From: Pedobacter polysacchareus
Lineage (GTDB): Bacteria > Bacteroidota > Bacteroidia > Sphingobacteriales > Sphingobacteriaceae
NCBI RefSeq assembly: GCF_019802255.1
Contig: NZ_JAHYSS010000006.1
Coordinates: 310,001-374,000 of the forward strand
Length of the DNA stretch: 64,000 bases
Direction: 5' to 3'
Within the stretch, counting starts at the first letter, position 1. Each line of letters opens with the position of its first letter. The notes beneath the pieces were generated by a model. The model was not told where the DNA came from and ran no database searches. It saw nothing but the letters and a program-made list of their open reading frames with translations. Of this stretch, positions 10,301 through 17,819 are shown one piece after another. Position numbers and translations under genes: made by a program.

Positions 10301-12290
10301 TATTGCCATTGGCATCTCTCTTCACGATGGTTTCACCCAAATTGGCAGCAGTTGCTGCATTTGCAAGGTCTACCCCTTTTTTAATATCGGCCGCAGTTAC
10401 GCCGCCAACCTTTAATACTTGCGGTGCATCAGCTGTACCACCAAGGTCATTAGAAAGCATCAACTGACCTTTTGCAGTTGTTGTTGCATCTACAATAGCA
10501 CCTTTTGAGTCAATATAAGATTTAACTGCTTTTACCGATGGATACTTTATATCTGAAGCAGCATCTGTTAGAATAGAAGTGCTTTTGTTCGCTTTATCTT
10601 CTTTGGCGTCCAGTGCCGTTTGCGTTAATGTACTGATGGGTTTATCTATGTCACTTACGTTATCTACATTACCAAGGCCTAAATTTGTTTTTGCATCAGC
10701 GGCATTGGCTGCACCTGTACCACCATTTGCAATAGCTATTATTCCGGTCACATTTGTGGCGTTTCCCGGAATATTTCCAGTGACTTTACCACCGCTTACG
10801 GTTCCTATTTTAGCGTCAGTTACACTGCCATCTTTAATTTTATCGGACGTAATCGCATTGTCGGCAATAGACAGAGGTGTTGCATTTCCATCGCCGGTTA
10901 AGGTGGCGTCGTGCTTTACGGAAGTCATCCCACCGCCAGCAGCAGTGGTGATTTTTGCTTGTAGTTCTTCTAGTGCAGCCTGTACGTTGGTGGAGGTTAC
11001 CCCTCCCCTTGGATCTACAGGTACAGTACTCGCTACTTGTTTTCCTCCCGAACCGCCATTTCCTAGTAAACCTTGTAAATCAACTTTACTATTTCTTGGT
11101 CCAGAAATCGAGATCACCGTACCTTCCAGGCTTAAACTTTGGTTTAAATCGGCTAAACTCACCGTATTACTACCTTTAATAGACAGGTTATATCCAGCAT
11201 CGAAGCTCAGCATTGGTAATGCCCCACCTGCTACTAATTTATCGTCTACATATTTTTTAGTTGCTGCATCCTGATTATTAGTCGGATCTAACAAGTTTGT
11301 TAATTTAAAGCCGCCCATAGAAACATTCTTTGCCGCCGCGCCGAATCCACTTAAGGGGATATTCCTTTTGTCTAAATCAACGTTTGAAATGGAACCATCT
11401 GCAATCTTTATAGAAGTAACCGCATTATCCGCCAGGTCAAGGGTTAAATCTGTCAATACTGCTTCTCTTCCGTTGCCAATGGCAATAGTCCCAGATGATG
11501 TGACCGCTTTCCCCGTTCCAGGCAAAGAATTCCCCGGAGTTCCCGGGTCCCCTTTTTCTCCTTTAAGTCCCTGATCTCCTTTTAAACCTTGTGGACCAAT
11601 TAATCCTTGAATTCCCTGAAGCCCCTGATCTCCTTTTAAACCTTGTGGACCAATTAATCCTTGAATTCCCTGAAGCCCTTGATCCCCTTTTAAACCTTGT
11701 TGACCAGTTAATCCTTGAATTCCCTGAAGCCCTTGATCCCCTTTTAAACCTTGTTGACCAGTTAATCCCTGATCACCTTTCAGTCCCTGATCACCCTTTA
11801 AACCTTGCTCCCCTTTATCGCCTTTATCCCCTTTTGGGCCGACTAATAAAATACCGTTATTTGGCCATGCTCCAGCTGTTTTTGGCCCATAAAGGCTGTT
11901 ATTACCTAAATGAAGGTAAAAATCACCATTGGTACCAATCATTGGAGAAGGCGTTGAAGCACCACTTAAAATGGTATTTCCACTAGTTCCAGTTCCGCCG
12001 CCAGCACCTAATTCCGAATTATTTACCAATCGCTGCCATTGCCCATTATTGAAATAATAAAAGCCCGGAAGGGTATTGGTTTGGTAGATCAATAAACCAT
12101 TGGCAGGATTATTGATCCCTTCACGTTGAATAAGGGTGAGTCTAGGAATAAGTAAACCTTTGGAAGTAGAGAGTACTTCAAGCTGCGCACTGGCATCCGG
12201 TACGTTAGTACCTATTCCTACCTGAGCTTTTGCACCAAATGCAAATAGCAACCCAATAAGCATGGCGTATTGCTTAACTGTTTTATTCAT
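7329..12290 (-). CDS. Giant collagen-like, phage-tail-fibre-like surface protein
   Basis: This 1653-residue protein opens with a signal peptide (MNKTVKQYAMLIGLLFAFGAKAQ) and one W-capped module near residues 60-90 (GFYYFNNGQWQRL). Residues about 151-253 are about 34 uninterrupted Gly-X-Y triplets rich in GDK, GLK and GLQ. The remainder repeats phage-fibre motifs: NGGTG followed by a LGL or LGI segment (four copies), KGxxxLAGDL with variants (four), KYPSVKAVKxYVD with variants (four), and one MGGFKLTN-DAATKKYVD unit. The last about 130 residues look like a globular tip. No cysteine is seen. It is the first gene of the operon. Unlike its neighbour it has no S74 end. It is likely a long trimeric fibre exposed on the surface; trimerisation and ligand are inferred. 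Many long frames on the opposite strand are shadows of its biased composition. Confidence 0.87.
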   Translation of the reverse strand: MNKTVKQYAMLIGLLFAFGAKAQVGIGTNVPDASAQLEVLSTSKGLLIPRLTLIQREGINNPANGLLIYQTNTLPGFYYFNNGQWQRLVNNSELGAGGGTGTSGNTILSGASTPSPMIGTNGDFYLHLGNNSLYGPKTAGAWPNNGILLVGPKGDKGDKGEQGLKGDQGLKGDQGLTGQQGLKGDQGLQGIQGLTGQQGLKGDQGLQGIQGLIGPQGLKGDQGLQGIQGLIGPQGLKGDQGLKGEKGDPGTPGNSLPGTGKAVTSSGTIAIGNGREAVLTDLTLDLADNAVTSIKIADGSISNVDLDKRNIPLSGFGAAAKNVSMGGFKLTNLLDPTNNQDAATKKYVDDKLVAGGALPMLSFDAGYNLSIKGSNTVSLADLNQSLSLEGTVISISGPRNSKVDLQGLLGNGGSGGKQVASTVPVDPRGGVTSTNVQAALEELQAKITTAAGGGMTSVKHDATLTGDGNATPLSIADNAITSDKIKDGSVTDAKIGTVSGGKVTGNIPGNATNVTGIIAIANGGTGAANAADAKTNLGLGNVDNVSDIDKPISTLTQTALDAKEDKANKSTSILTDAASDIKYPSVKAVKSYIDSKGAIVDATTTAKGQLMLSNDLGGTADAPQVLKVGGVTAADIKKGVDLANAATAANLGETIVKRDANGNIVVGKVTGDLIGNASTATSATSVTGVVQVPNGGTGIVSYTPGNYINALDATTLQQRTPDQVKTDLGINAKEDVANKTTDGTLASNSPNKYPSESAVRTYVEDKVNAAVIGAGGVPNATSVLLGKVQLAGDLGGIAAAPTVPGLLLKEPLITVLPVAKGGTGLDTYTTGGLLVAETPTKLAQISKTQLKLDLGLDKVSNVADKDKIISDATKTALLDKIDRAEKATAGGVATLDGNGKIPSSQIPAISFSSVNVVTTQAEMLAISGAQVGSTVINTSESKSFVLAALPASALNNWKEILTPGAGVQSVNTKTGNVTLTAADLGLNNVNNTSDANKPVSIATQALLDDKELLANKSLSITTDALSDQKYPSVKAVKAYVDASTSAGAPDASLSGKGIVQLAGDLNGTAAAPKVAFVSGVTAAQVASGANAANAATTSATANTIVKRDGTGKIVGELLGNASSATTVTGTVGVANGGTGINSYTAGNYIKATGATTLGQVTPAALKTELGIDDKEEVSNKTLSITTDAGSDVKYPTAKAVKTYVDAQVGGGSPATSTTKGILKLAGDLAHASGTADLPLVATVGGATAANIKSGVDLANAATTASTANTIVKRDGTGSFNATTATKLSTPRTINGVNFDGSANITIPGTPVPTDLTYTVGAINGTLQSSTAAGAGATITGATTTAAGLMPATDKVKLNKITSPVAADAGKVLTANASGDATWVTPAAGGGATYTLPAATAAALGGVKTGAGIAIDAAGVISTKTDLTYTPSATNGTINSSTSNVAAVIPASSTTEAGLMLPAEKSKLTPYPIVTAGDKDKVLTVNAAGTAAVWATPAAGGNGGAAVAIKHYHPSGLPYAMVKATGDGITIAQAEGAIAGIQSKFIVTVPLGVTLLSVKLNIDNALFGKPTSDPSPVIFFDIKDANMNNNNVDDFWGPTNVTAIDRTSGIPANYWSIGATGKAFFLSVESIKDNTINMKYIPSIMKTYTIILSF
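11532..11840 (-). repeat. Collagen-like Gly-X-Y coding repeat with 54-bp tandem units
   Basis: The 309 bases encode about 34 Gly-X-Y triplets. Within them, three full copies of a 54-bp unit start at 11587, 11641 and 11695, with a partial copy from 11749. Each encodes six triplets (GLKGDQGLQGIQGL plus four residues). Copy number is likely to vary between strains by slippage. Confidence 0.9.
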
Positions 12291-12944
12291 GAGATTACGG
12301 TATTGTTAATTTAGATCGTGATAGTATAGCTTTTACCCAAGACACCGATTTCCAGGTGAAGGGTCTGATTCAATTATAATTCTTAAGGATATCCCGAAAT
12401 AATTGGCCACAAGTGTAGCAAAGTATGTTCTGGACCATGACTATTTTTGCAGCGTTTCAGTTCTTTTTTCTTTACTGGAAACATATTGAATACCATAATA
12501 TTGAACAATAAGGCATTTGCTTTTTTGTACATATTGGAAGGTCAACATCTTACAAAAAACATCAATCCGGAAGCAAAGCTAATATAGATAAATGGAATAT
12601 TATTGTAACTATAGTAAAATAATTGATGTAAACTGCAATATTTTTACCTAAAACACTGTATATCAACTGGTTTTAATTTTACCCATTTATGGGTATTGCA
12701 AAATTTATTGAACTAAAAAGAACAAAAGCCTCAATTATAGGATTATTATCTTGACTTTAGCTTATCAAACACCCTGCGTTTAGCAGGGCGTTTAGTCAAC
12801 AGACGATTGTCGTAAGGAAGGTGTTTATATTTTAATTATCTTTTTTAACCGAAACACTTTTGTTTCGTGAGGCATAACAGCAACTTTCCATTTTTCTTAA
12901 CTTTCAAATTGCTTTATCTTGCCATAAATCTCTTGTATCGAAAT
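12291..12944. promoter_or_regulatory. Long AT-rich intergenic region upstream of the fibre operon
   Basis: The 654 bases hold no gene I can support. A minus-strand -7-like box, TAGCTTTG (positions 12581-12574), fits the Bacteroidota TAnnTTTG pattern but would leave a leader of about 280 bases before the start at 12290, and I see no good -33 partner. The terminator-like hairpin of the upstream hydrolase gene lies at 12767-12793. The rest is AT-rich and unassigned; the length suggests regulated expression of the operon. Confidence 0.35.
12767..12793 (-). terminator. Hairpin downstream of the GH36-like gene
   Basis: AAACACCCTGC and GCAGGGCGTTT form an 11-bp stem with one mismatch and a 5-base loop. 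It lies about 150 bases after the stop of the minus-strand hydrolase gene. There is no strong T-run, so it may be a weak terminator or an mRNA 3' end structure. Confidence 0.45.
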
Positions 12945-15143
12945 TTATTCGTTAATTTTTATCCAGGTATAACTTTCAGGCTTCATGATCACAGGAAACT
13001 TAATGTTATACTCCCGATCCAGCGTATATTTTTTAGGTGTTCCATTTTGAACCCTTAATGTCGCTGTGTTTTTTAATCCGGTATAGTACATTGGAATTTT
13101 AAGTTCTCTTTTGATTTCTTCTTTCAGCGGATTGTATAATAATATCATTCCCTTCGTTTTCAGCTTTGGATTCACATGCATCAATCCATCCCAATCCCTT
13201 CCATCAGCCCTTCGTAAATGGATGAGGTCCGAATTTAGAATTTCCCGGTTCTCTTTATACCAGCCTACTACCTTTTGCACCATTCTCTTGGTTTCTTCAG
13301 TATCATACAATCGAGGCCCGCGGTAGCAAGCCTGAATACCAGCACCATAATATTGTACCATCAATTGTTCGTAATCTTTTAAATGGTCTTTTAAAGGTTC
13401 CAAAACGGCTTCTGGTCCACCACCCTGGTATTTTGTAAGGGGTACAAATCCCCATACCATAGATGGAATTTCATCCCAGGTCCCATCAAAAATATTCTGA
13501 CGGTTCAGGATCATCTGCTGTTCACGCGACAGGGAGAAATTCACTTCTCTGTAACCGATTCCAATTTTATTGGTGCCATCCATGAAATACCAATCTGGTG
13601 CATTCACATAAATCCCATTTTCATTACACCAGTGATACAGACTTTTTTGCAATTCCATCTGTTTCCACTGGGAATCTTCCAATCCTTCATGGCCAGGGTG
13701 ACTCGTAGAGGCGCATACATCTCCCGGATAAGGACCATCATTTTCGAAGATATCGAATCCGGTTTTACTCATGAAGGTCTTTAACTTTTTCAGGTACCCT
13801 AATCCCCAGTTACTGCCAAAACAAGGTGCATTTCCAAAAAACGCACCTCCTGGCTGACCTGTTTTAGGATCAATTACATCGTCGGCATCGCTGATTTTAC
13901 GTGAGCTAAATAAAGAATAGCTCCCGATGAACAAGCCTTTGCTATGGGCATAATCACTCAATGTTTTCCATTTATGAAGATTGGTACTGCTGGTATCTTC
14001 CATATTGCAATGGCTCCCGAAGCTCAGAATTAACGCTTCATAGCCTGTTGCCGCACATTGATCAATTGCAGTAAGTACCTCCTCGTCGTTTTTACTCACA
14101 AGGTGCATGAAAATCGGATTTGCGGTGGTCCAGGGCATGGTGCTACGGTACATTTTCCGAATAGCCAATCCTCTTCTTTCCCGGTCGTAACTGTCCAACA
14201 GCAATTCATTGGTACGGATCGACTGAAATGCGGTTCCTGCTTTCAGATCGATGCCTATATTCCTACTGGGATGTACTTCCAATAAACATGGAGTTTGATA
14301 GTCGTAATTAACCTGAGAGGTATATGATTTATCGACTTTCCAATGGGTACTTTGGTCGCTGATCGGGTAACGCATGGCATTGTTAAAAGCGAAATTGCTT
14401 TCCAGATAAATCCCTTGCGGCACCTTCATTCCCCGCGCCGTGGTATTGTCCAAAGTTGCTGCGCCGACCACGGCACTTTCTTCCTCCACTACCGCCAGAA
14501 CTTCACTGACCACCTGGTCCAGCTGGATAGATTTCCCGGAATTATTCTTTATGTTAAGCCATTTGGTGATTAAAGGAAGGCCATCATAGATGGCATAATT
14601 CACTTGTACTTCGATATTTTTTAAAGCCGGCAGGTCTGATTGATAGCTGAAGGAAAGCACTTTCCCAGCTGCTTGTTTTTTATTCCCGGCCCACATTTGT
14701 GTTTTCCAGTTCAGGAAGGGTTTCAGTTCGGTAATCTGATGAGCAACATAATGAAAGCTGCTGTCTCCGGCCTTAAAATCATTGACCCAGGAAGGCAATA
14801 AATACGCATTTTCTTTTTGGCCATATAAACCACCAACATTGTAATTCCGACCATCAATAACCAAGCGCGCTTCTGGTTTTACAGCCCTGAGCAATTGCTG
14901 TCCGTTCATCAGATTGATGAAATCTACACAAGCTACATCAGGGCTGATCTTAAAAGTCCTTTTCAGCAGGCCATTGTCGAGCACCAATTCTTTTTTCTCA
15001 GGAACCGCATATATTTTAGCGGGGTAAGCAGCGTTATCCAGCAACCAATCTTTTTTGATCGTTTGCGCGTTTGACCCAACACCATTAAAAATTAAAAGCG
15101 AATACGCTGAAATTCTTAAGGCTGAAAAAATCAATCTTTTCAT
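12945..15143 (-). CDS. Secreted glycoside hydrolase, GH36/clan-D-like (putative alpha-galactosidase)
   Basis: This 732-residue protein has a signal peptide (MKRLIFSALRISAYSLLIFNG). The N-terminal half is a beta-sandwich-like region (YDGLPLITKWLNIKNNSG), the order seen in GH36-type enzymes. A TIM-barrel-like half follows from about residue 340: ALILSFGSHCNMED, then HSKGLFIGSYSLF, then FDIFENDGPYPGD and YVNAPDWYF. The Asp in ENDG is the best candidate for a catalytic acid at a strand end, but I cannot place the acid/base residue. A C-terminal beta domain closes the protein. The substrate is unproven; an alpha-galactoside or related alpha-linked glycan is the best guess. The gene lies 137 bases downstream of a GH29 fucosidase gene on the same strand, suggesting joint action on a fucosylated, galactose-containing glycan. 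Confidence 0.62.
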   Translation of the reverse strand: MKRLIFSALRISAYSLLIFNGVGSNAQTIKKDWLLDNAAYPAKIYAVPEKKELVLDNGLLKRTFKISPDVACVDFINLMNGQQLLRAVKPEARLVIDGRNYNVGGLYGQKENAYLLPSWVNDFKAGDSSFHYVAHQITELKPFLNWKTQMWAGNKKQAAGKVLSFSYQSDLPALKNIEVQVNYAIYDGLPLITKWLNIKNNSGKSIQLDQVVSEVLAVVEEESAVVGAATLDNTTARGMKVPQGIYLESNFAFNNAMRYPISDQSTHWKVDKSYTSQVNYDYQTPCLLEVHPSRNIGIDLKAGTAFQSIRTNELLLDSYDRERRGLAIRKMYRSTMPWTTANPIFMHLVSKNDEEVLTAIDQCAATGYEALILSFGSHCNMEDTSSTNLHKWKTLSDYAHSKGLFIGSYSLFSSRKISDADDVIDPKTGQPGGAFFGNAPCFGSNWGLGYLKKLKTFMSKTGFDIFENDGPYPGDVCASTSHPGHEGLEDSQWKQMELQKSLYHWCNENGIYVNAPDWYFMDGTNKIGIGYREVNFSLSREQQMILNRQNIFDGTWDEIPSMVWGFVPLTKYQGGGPEAVLEPLKDHLKDYEQLMVQYYGAGIQACYRGPRLYDTEETKRMVQKVVGWYKENREILNSDLIHLRRADGRDWDGLMHVNPKLKTKGMILLYNPLKEEIKRELKIPMYYTGLKNTATLRVQNGTPKKYTLDREYNIKFPVIMKPESYTWIKINE

Positions 15144-15280
15144 CTTCGGTTTAATTTGGTTATTTGTTTTTTAGATTTCCACCTTAGTTAAAGGTAAAAA
15201 TCTGCAATCTATAAATCCATCTCAGCACCTGAAAACTCGAGGGGCTTTATCCTAGTTAACGCATCCTATTCCTTTACCCG

Positions 15281-16834
15281 CTATTTAGCAGCAGGACGAA
15301 GGTACAATCCGATTTCTGCAATCGCTGGTGTCAATCTGGAAGAAAGAATACGCAGCCTAACCTCATTAGCGGTCACTGCCGGAAAACGCAGTAAACGTTT
15401 ATAGCCGATAGTCGTTCCTTCAACGATTTTCTTCCAGGTCTCCCCTTCTTTATATTCCAGTACAAAAGATTCAACACGCTGCCCGAGCTGCAAGTTTTCC
15501 TGTACCGCAAGTACGTCAAATTTCAGTGGTTTGTCCATTTTAAATTCCAGTACGTCAGGTGTGGATTTACCAATCATTTTCCAGTAAGAGCTATCTTTTC
15601 CATCAAATAAAAGAGCTGTTTTTTTCGGAGTACTGCCGCTTAACTTTGCATTCTTCAATAGATTATTGGCAAAGGTTTCATCAAGTTGTTTTTTGAAACC
15701 TTTTAGTGCATTTACATCACTTTCGTTGATCAACCCTTCTTTATCCGGTGGAATATTCAACAGCAATACGCCATTCCGGCCAACAGAGCTGTAATAAATG
15801 TCAATTAATTTATCAGGAGTTTTCACTTTATCATTTTCTGCCGGATGATGAAACCAACCTGGACGAATGGATACATCAATTTCTGCAGGGTACCAAACCA
15901 AGCTTTTCGCTTTTGCGATTTTCGCTCTGCCCCCCAGGTCATTGTCCATCATATCTCTTGGCGCAAATTCTGCTGCTTTCTGAGAATTATCAGCAATCAC
16001 TTCAGTGCGCATCTGATCTGCCGGAACCACACTCCATTCCGTCTCTCTGCCATAACCGGTTTCTGTTCCTACCCACCTCACATCCGGGCCAGAAACGGCA
16101 ATGGTTGCTTTTGGCTGTAATTTTCGGATCAGGTGATACCATCTATTATATTCATAAACCTGCTTTTTACCAGAAGGTCCTTCACCATTGGCCCCATCAA
16201 ACCAGACTTCATCAATCTGACCATATTGAGTCAGCAATTCGGTTAATTGATTGATGAAATAATCGTTATAGGCCATGCTTCCGAAATACGGAGAATTGCG
16301 ATCCCATGGGGAAAGATAAATGCCAAAACCGATGCCAAACTCTTTACAGGCAGCTGCCATTTCTTTCACAATATCACCCTCTCCGTTTTTCCAAGGGCTA
16401 TTTTTCACAGAATGCTCCGTGTATTTACTTGGCCATAAACAGAAGCCATCATGGTGTTTAGCAGTTAAGATGACCTGTTTAAAACCGGCATCTTTACACA
16501 CTTTTACCCATTGGCGGGTATCTAGTTTTTCAGGATTGAAAATCTTAGGATCTTCTGTTCCATCTCCCCATTCTTTATTGGTAAATGTGTTGATTCCAAA
16601 ATGGATAAAAGCGGTCAGTTCGAGTTGCTGCCACCTTAGCTGCCTTGGGGAAGGCACTACATTGGCTGCTTTTCTGATGATATCAGCTTCTGTATCTGTT
16701 GGGCTGATCTTGACATAATTCTTATCCGTGAAAATTTGTGCAGTTCCTTTTTGCGGTAAACCGGCAAGGACCCCGCAAGCAAAGACTGCGGCAATCTGAG
16801 TCAGTACTTTAGTCCCTAAAACTTTTGTTCTCAT
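15281..16834 (-). CDS. Alpha-L-fucosidase (GH29), secreted
   Basis: The 517-residue protein has an N-terminal signal (cleavage near QKGTAQ) and a GH29 catalytic barrel at about residues 45-375: ELTAFIHFGINTFTNKEWG, LTAKHHDGFCLWPSKYTEHS, FGIGFGIYLSPWDRN and DEVWFDGANG. The Asp in VWFDG is the family's nucleophile position. The last about 130 residues form a beta-rich, F5/8-type-C-like domain (SYWKMIGK, VESFVLEYKEGETWKKI, VTANEVRLRILSS), which often binds sugar. It should release terminal alpha-L-fucose from glycans in the periplasm or at the surface. It is 130 bases downstream of the fatty-acid hydroxylase gene and precedes the GH36-like gene; the two hydrolases probably share a transcript. 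Confidence 0.92.
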   Translation of the reverse strand: MRTKVLGTKVLTQIAAVFACGVLAGLPQKGTAQIFTDKNYVKISPTDTEADIIRKAANVVPSPRQLRWQQLELTAFIHFGINTFTNKEWGDGTEDPKIFNPEKLDTRQWVKVCKDAGFKQVILTAKHHDGFCLWPSKYTEHSVKNSPWKNGEGDIVKEMAAACKEFGIGFGIYLSPWDRNSPYFGSMAYNDYFINQLTELLTQYGQIDEVWFDGANGEGPSGKKQVYEYNRWYHLIRKLQPKATIAVSGPDVRWVGTETGYGRETEWSVVPADQMRTEVIADNSQKAAEFAPRDMMDNDLGGRAKIAKAKSLVWYPAEIDVSIRPGWFHHPAENDKVKTPDKLIDIYYSSVGRNGVLLLNIPPDKEGLINESDVNALKGFKKQLDETFANNLLKNAKLSGSTPKKTALLFDGKDSSYWKMIGKSTPDVLEFKMDKPLKFDVLAVQENLQLGQRVESFVLEYKEGETWKKIVEGTTIGYKRLLRFPAVTANEVRLRILSSRLTPAIAEIGLYLRPAAK

Positions 16835-16964
16835 GGTATGCGTTGATAAATTGTCTCACCGTTAAATCATATGGTAGGACAATTCAAAGAAAGCAGGAAT
16901 TTGAGGTATAAAGTTTGGGTTAATTGTCAAAACGTTAAGCTTTTTTGGCAATTAAGATCCTTGA

Positions 16965-17594
16965 TTACCTTTTGGTAAGTTCAGAACCAAACACTTTGTC
17001 CCAAATATCAGAAGTTACCCCATAACCTTTAGTTGCATCATCATAATGATGCAGCATATGGTGCTGTTTCAATTTTTTCCAGAAAGGATTAGTGAATTTA
17101 GCATGGTGCAGCATATAATGTGTCATATCATAGAACAGGTAGCCCATGATGAAACCCGCAAAGAAACCGTCCAGCATGTTTGCAGGAAATATCGCGCGGA
17201 AAAGAAAATAGAAAGCGGCAGCCAAAGGAATGCTGGCAGATGGCGGCATCACCAATCGCTGGGCATCATTCGGATAATCATGGTGTACCCCATGGAAAAT
17301 AAAATGAATCCTTCTACCCCATTCGGATTTCGGATAGAAATGAAACACAAAACGATGTAATATATATTCTGTAAATGTCCAGATGAAAAGCCCTAATAAC
17401 ACATGACCTATTGCAGCAAGTATTGAATTAAGTACTACCGCTTGCCAGCAAAAATAAACAATAACAGGAACGTATACCAGCAGCGGCACAAAATATGGGA
17501 TCTTCGATAAACTTTCTAAAAGCGGGCTCTTGAACATTCTGATAGATTCCGGAGAATTGGAGATAAAATTCTTTTTCATCGTATGGCAATTCAT
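16965..17594 (-). CDS. Fatty acid hydroxylase / sterol desaturase superfamily membrane protein
   Basis: The 209 residues contain several hydrophobic segments and the superfamily's histidine clusters: HRFVFHFYP, FHGVHHDYPND, HYMLHHAKF and KQHHMLHHYDD. These bind a di-metal centre. The arrangement is closest to the FA2H-like branch, which hydroxylates acyl chains at C2. Bacteria of this group make sphingolipids with 2-hydroxy acyl chains, so that is a plausible but unproven substrate. The start at 17594 (MNCHTMKK) is favoured because a TAAGTTTG box sits just upstream at 17615-17608; M6 is an alternative. The gene is divergent from the ring-cleaving dioxygenase operon. Confidence 0.85.
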   Translation of the reverse strand: MNCHTMKKNFISNSPESIRMFKSPLLESLSKIPYFVPLLVYVPVIVYFCWQAVVLNSILAAIGHVLLGLFIWTFTEYILHRFVFHFYPKSEWGRRIHFIFHGVHHDYPNDAQRLVMPPSASIPLAAAFYFLFRAIFPANMLDGFFAGFIMGYLFYDMTHYMLHHAKFTNPFWKKLKQHHMLHHYDDATKGYGVTSDIWDKVFGSELTKR

Positions 17595-17607
17595 TTTTAC
17601 AAGTTCC

Positions 17608-17615
17608 CAAACTTA
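17608..17615 (-). promoter_or_regulatory. -7 promoter box of the fatty acid hydroxylase gene
   Basis: TAAGTTTG read on the minus strand matches the Bacteroidota -7 consensus TAnnTTTG exactly and ends 13 bases before the start codon at 17594. No clear -33 TTG-type element is seen. Confidence 0.5.
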
Positions 17616-17750
17616 GGGAGGAATCCTGAACATTCACCCCCTAATAGTCAGTTATGAAACTTTTATGACATTAATTAACCCTCAATAGCTGAATCCATTT
17701 TAGGTATGACTTATGTTTTCCTTTTCTTAAAGATAATCAAAAAATGTATT

Positions 17751-17768
17751 TCTTACGATATGGTAAGA
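17751..17768. promoter_or_regulatory. Inverted repeat TCTTAC-N6-GTAAGA, candidate operator
   Basis: A perfect 6-bp inverted repeat with a 6-base spacer lies 20 bases upstream of the -7 box of the dioxygenase operon (17789-17796), overlapping where its -33 element should be. This position suits a repressor. No regulator gene of the MarR, HxlR or TetR type is visible next to it. Confidence 0.5.
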
Positions 17769-17788
17769 TCCAGGAAAATTCATACCCG

Positions 17789-17796
17789 TAAATTTG
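17789..17796 (+). promoter_or_regulatory. -7 promoter box of the dioxygenase operon
   Basis: TAAATTTG matches TAnnTTTG and ends 23 bases before the start codon at 17820. Confidence 0.55.
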
Positions 17797-17819
17797 TATT
17801 GTAATTTAAGAATTGAGCT

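Noticed and set aside
8050..11274. Several long plus-strand open frames opposite the 1653-residue gene
   Set aside because: They mirror the repeated Ala/Thr/Gly-rich coding strand, have no domains or signal, and lie wholly inside a well-supported gene.
11587..11762. Possible CRISPR array because of regular repeats
   Set aside because: The 54-bp units are contiguous, in frame and encode Gly-X-Y triplets; there are no unique spacers and no cas genes.
1..12290. Prophage or tailocin remnant
   Set aside because: Fibre-like proteins have signal peptides and sit with T9SS-type genes; no capsid, sheath, tube, integrase or lysis gene is present.
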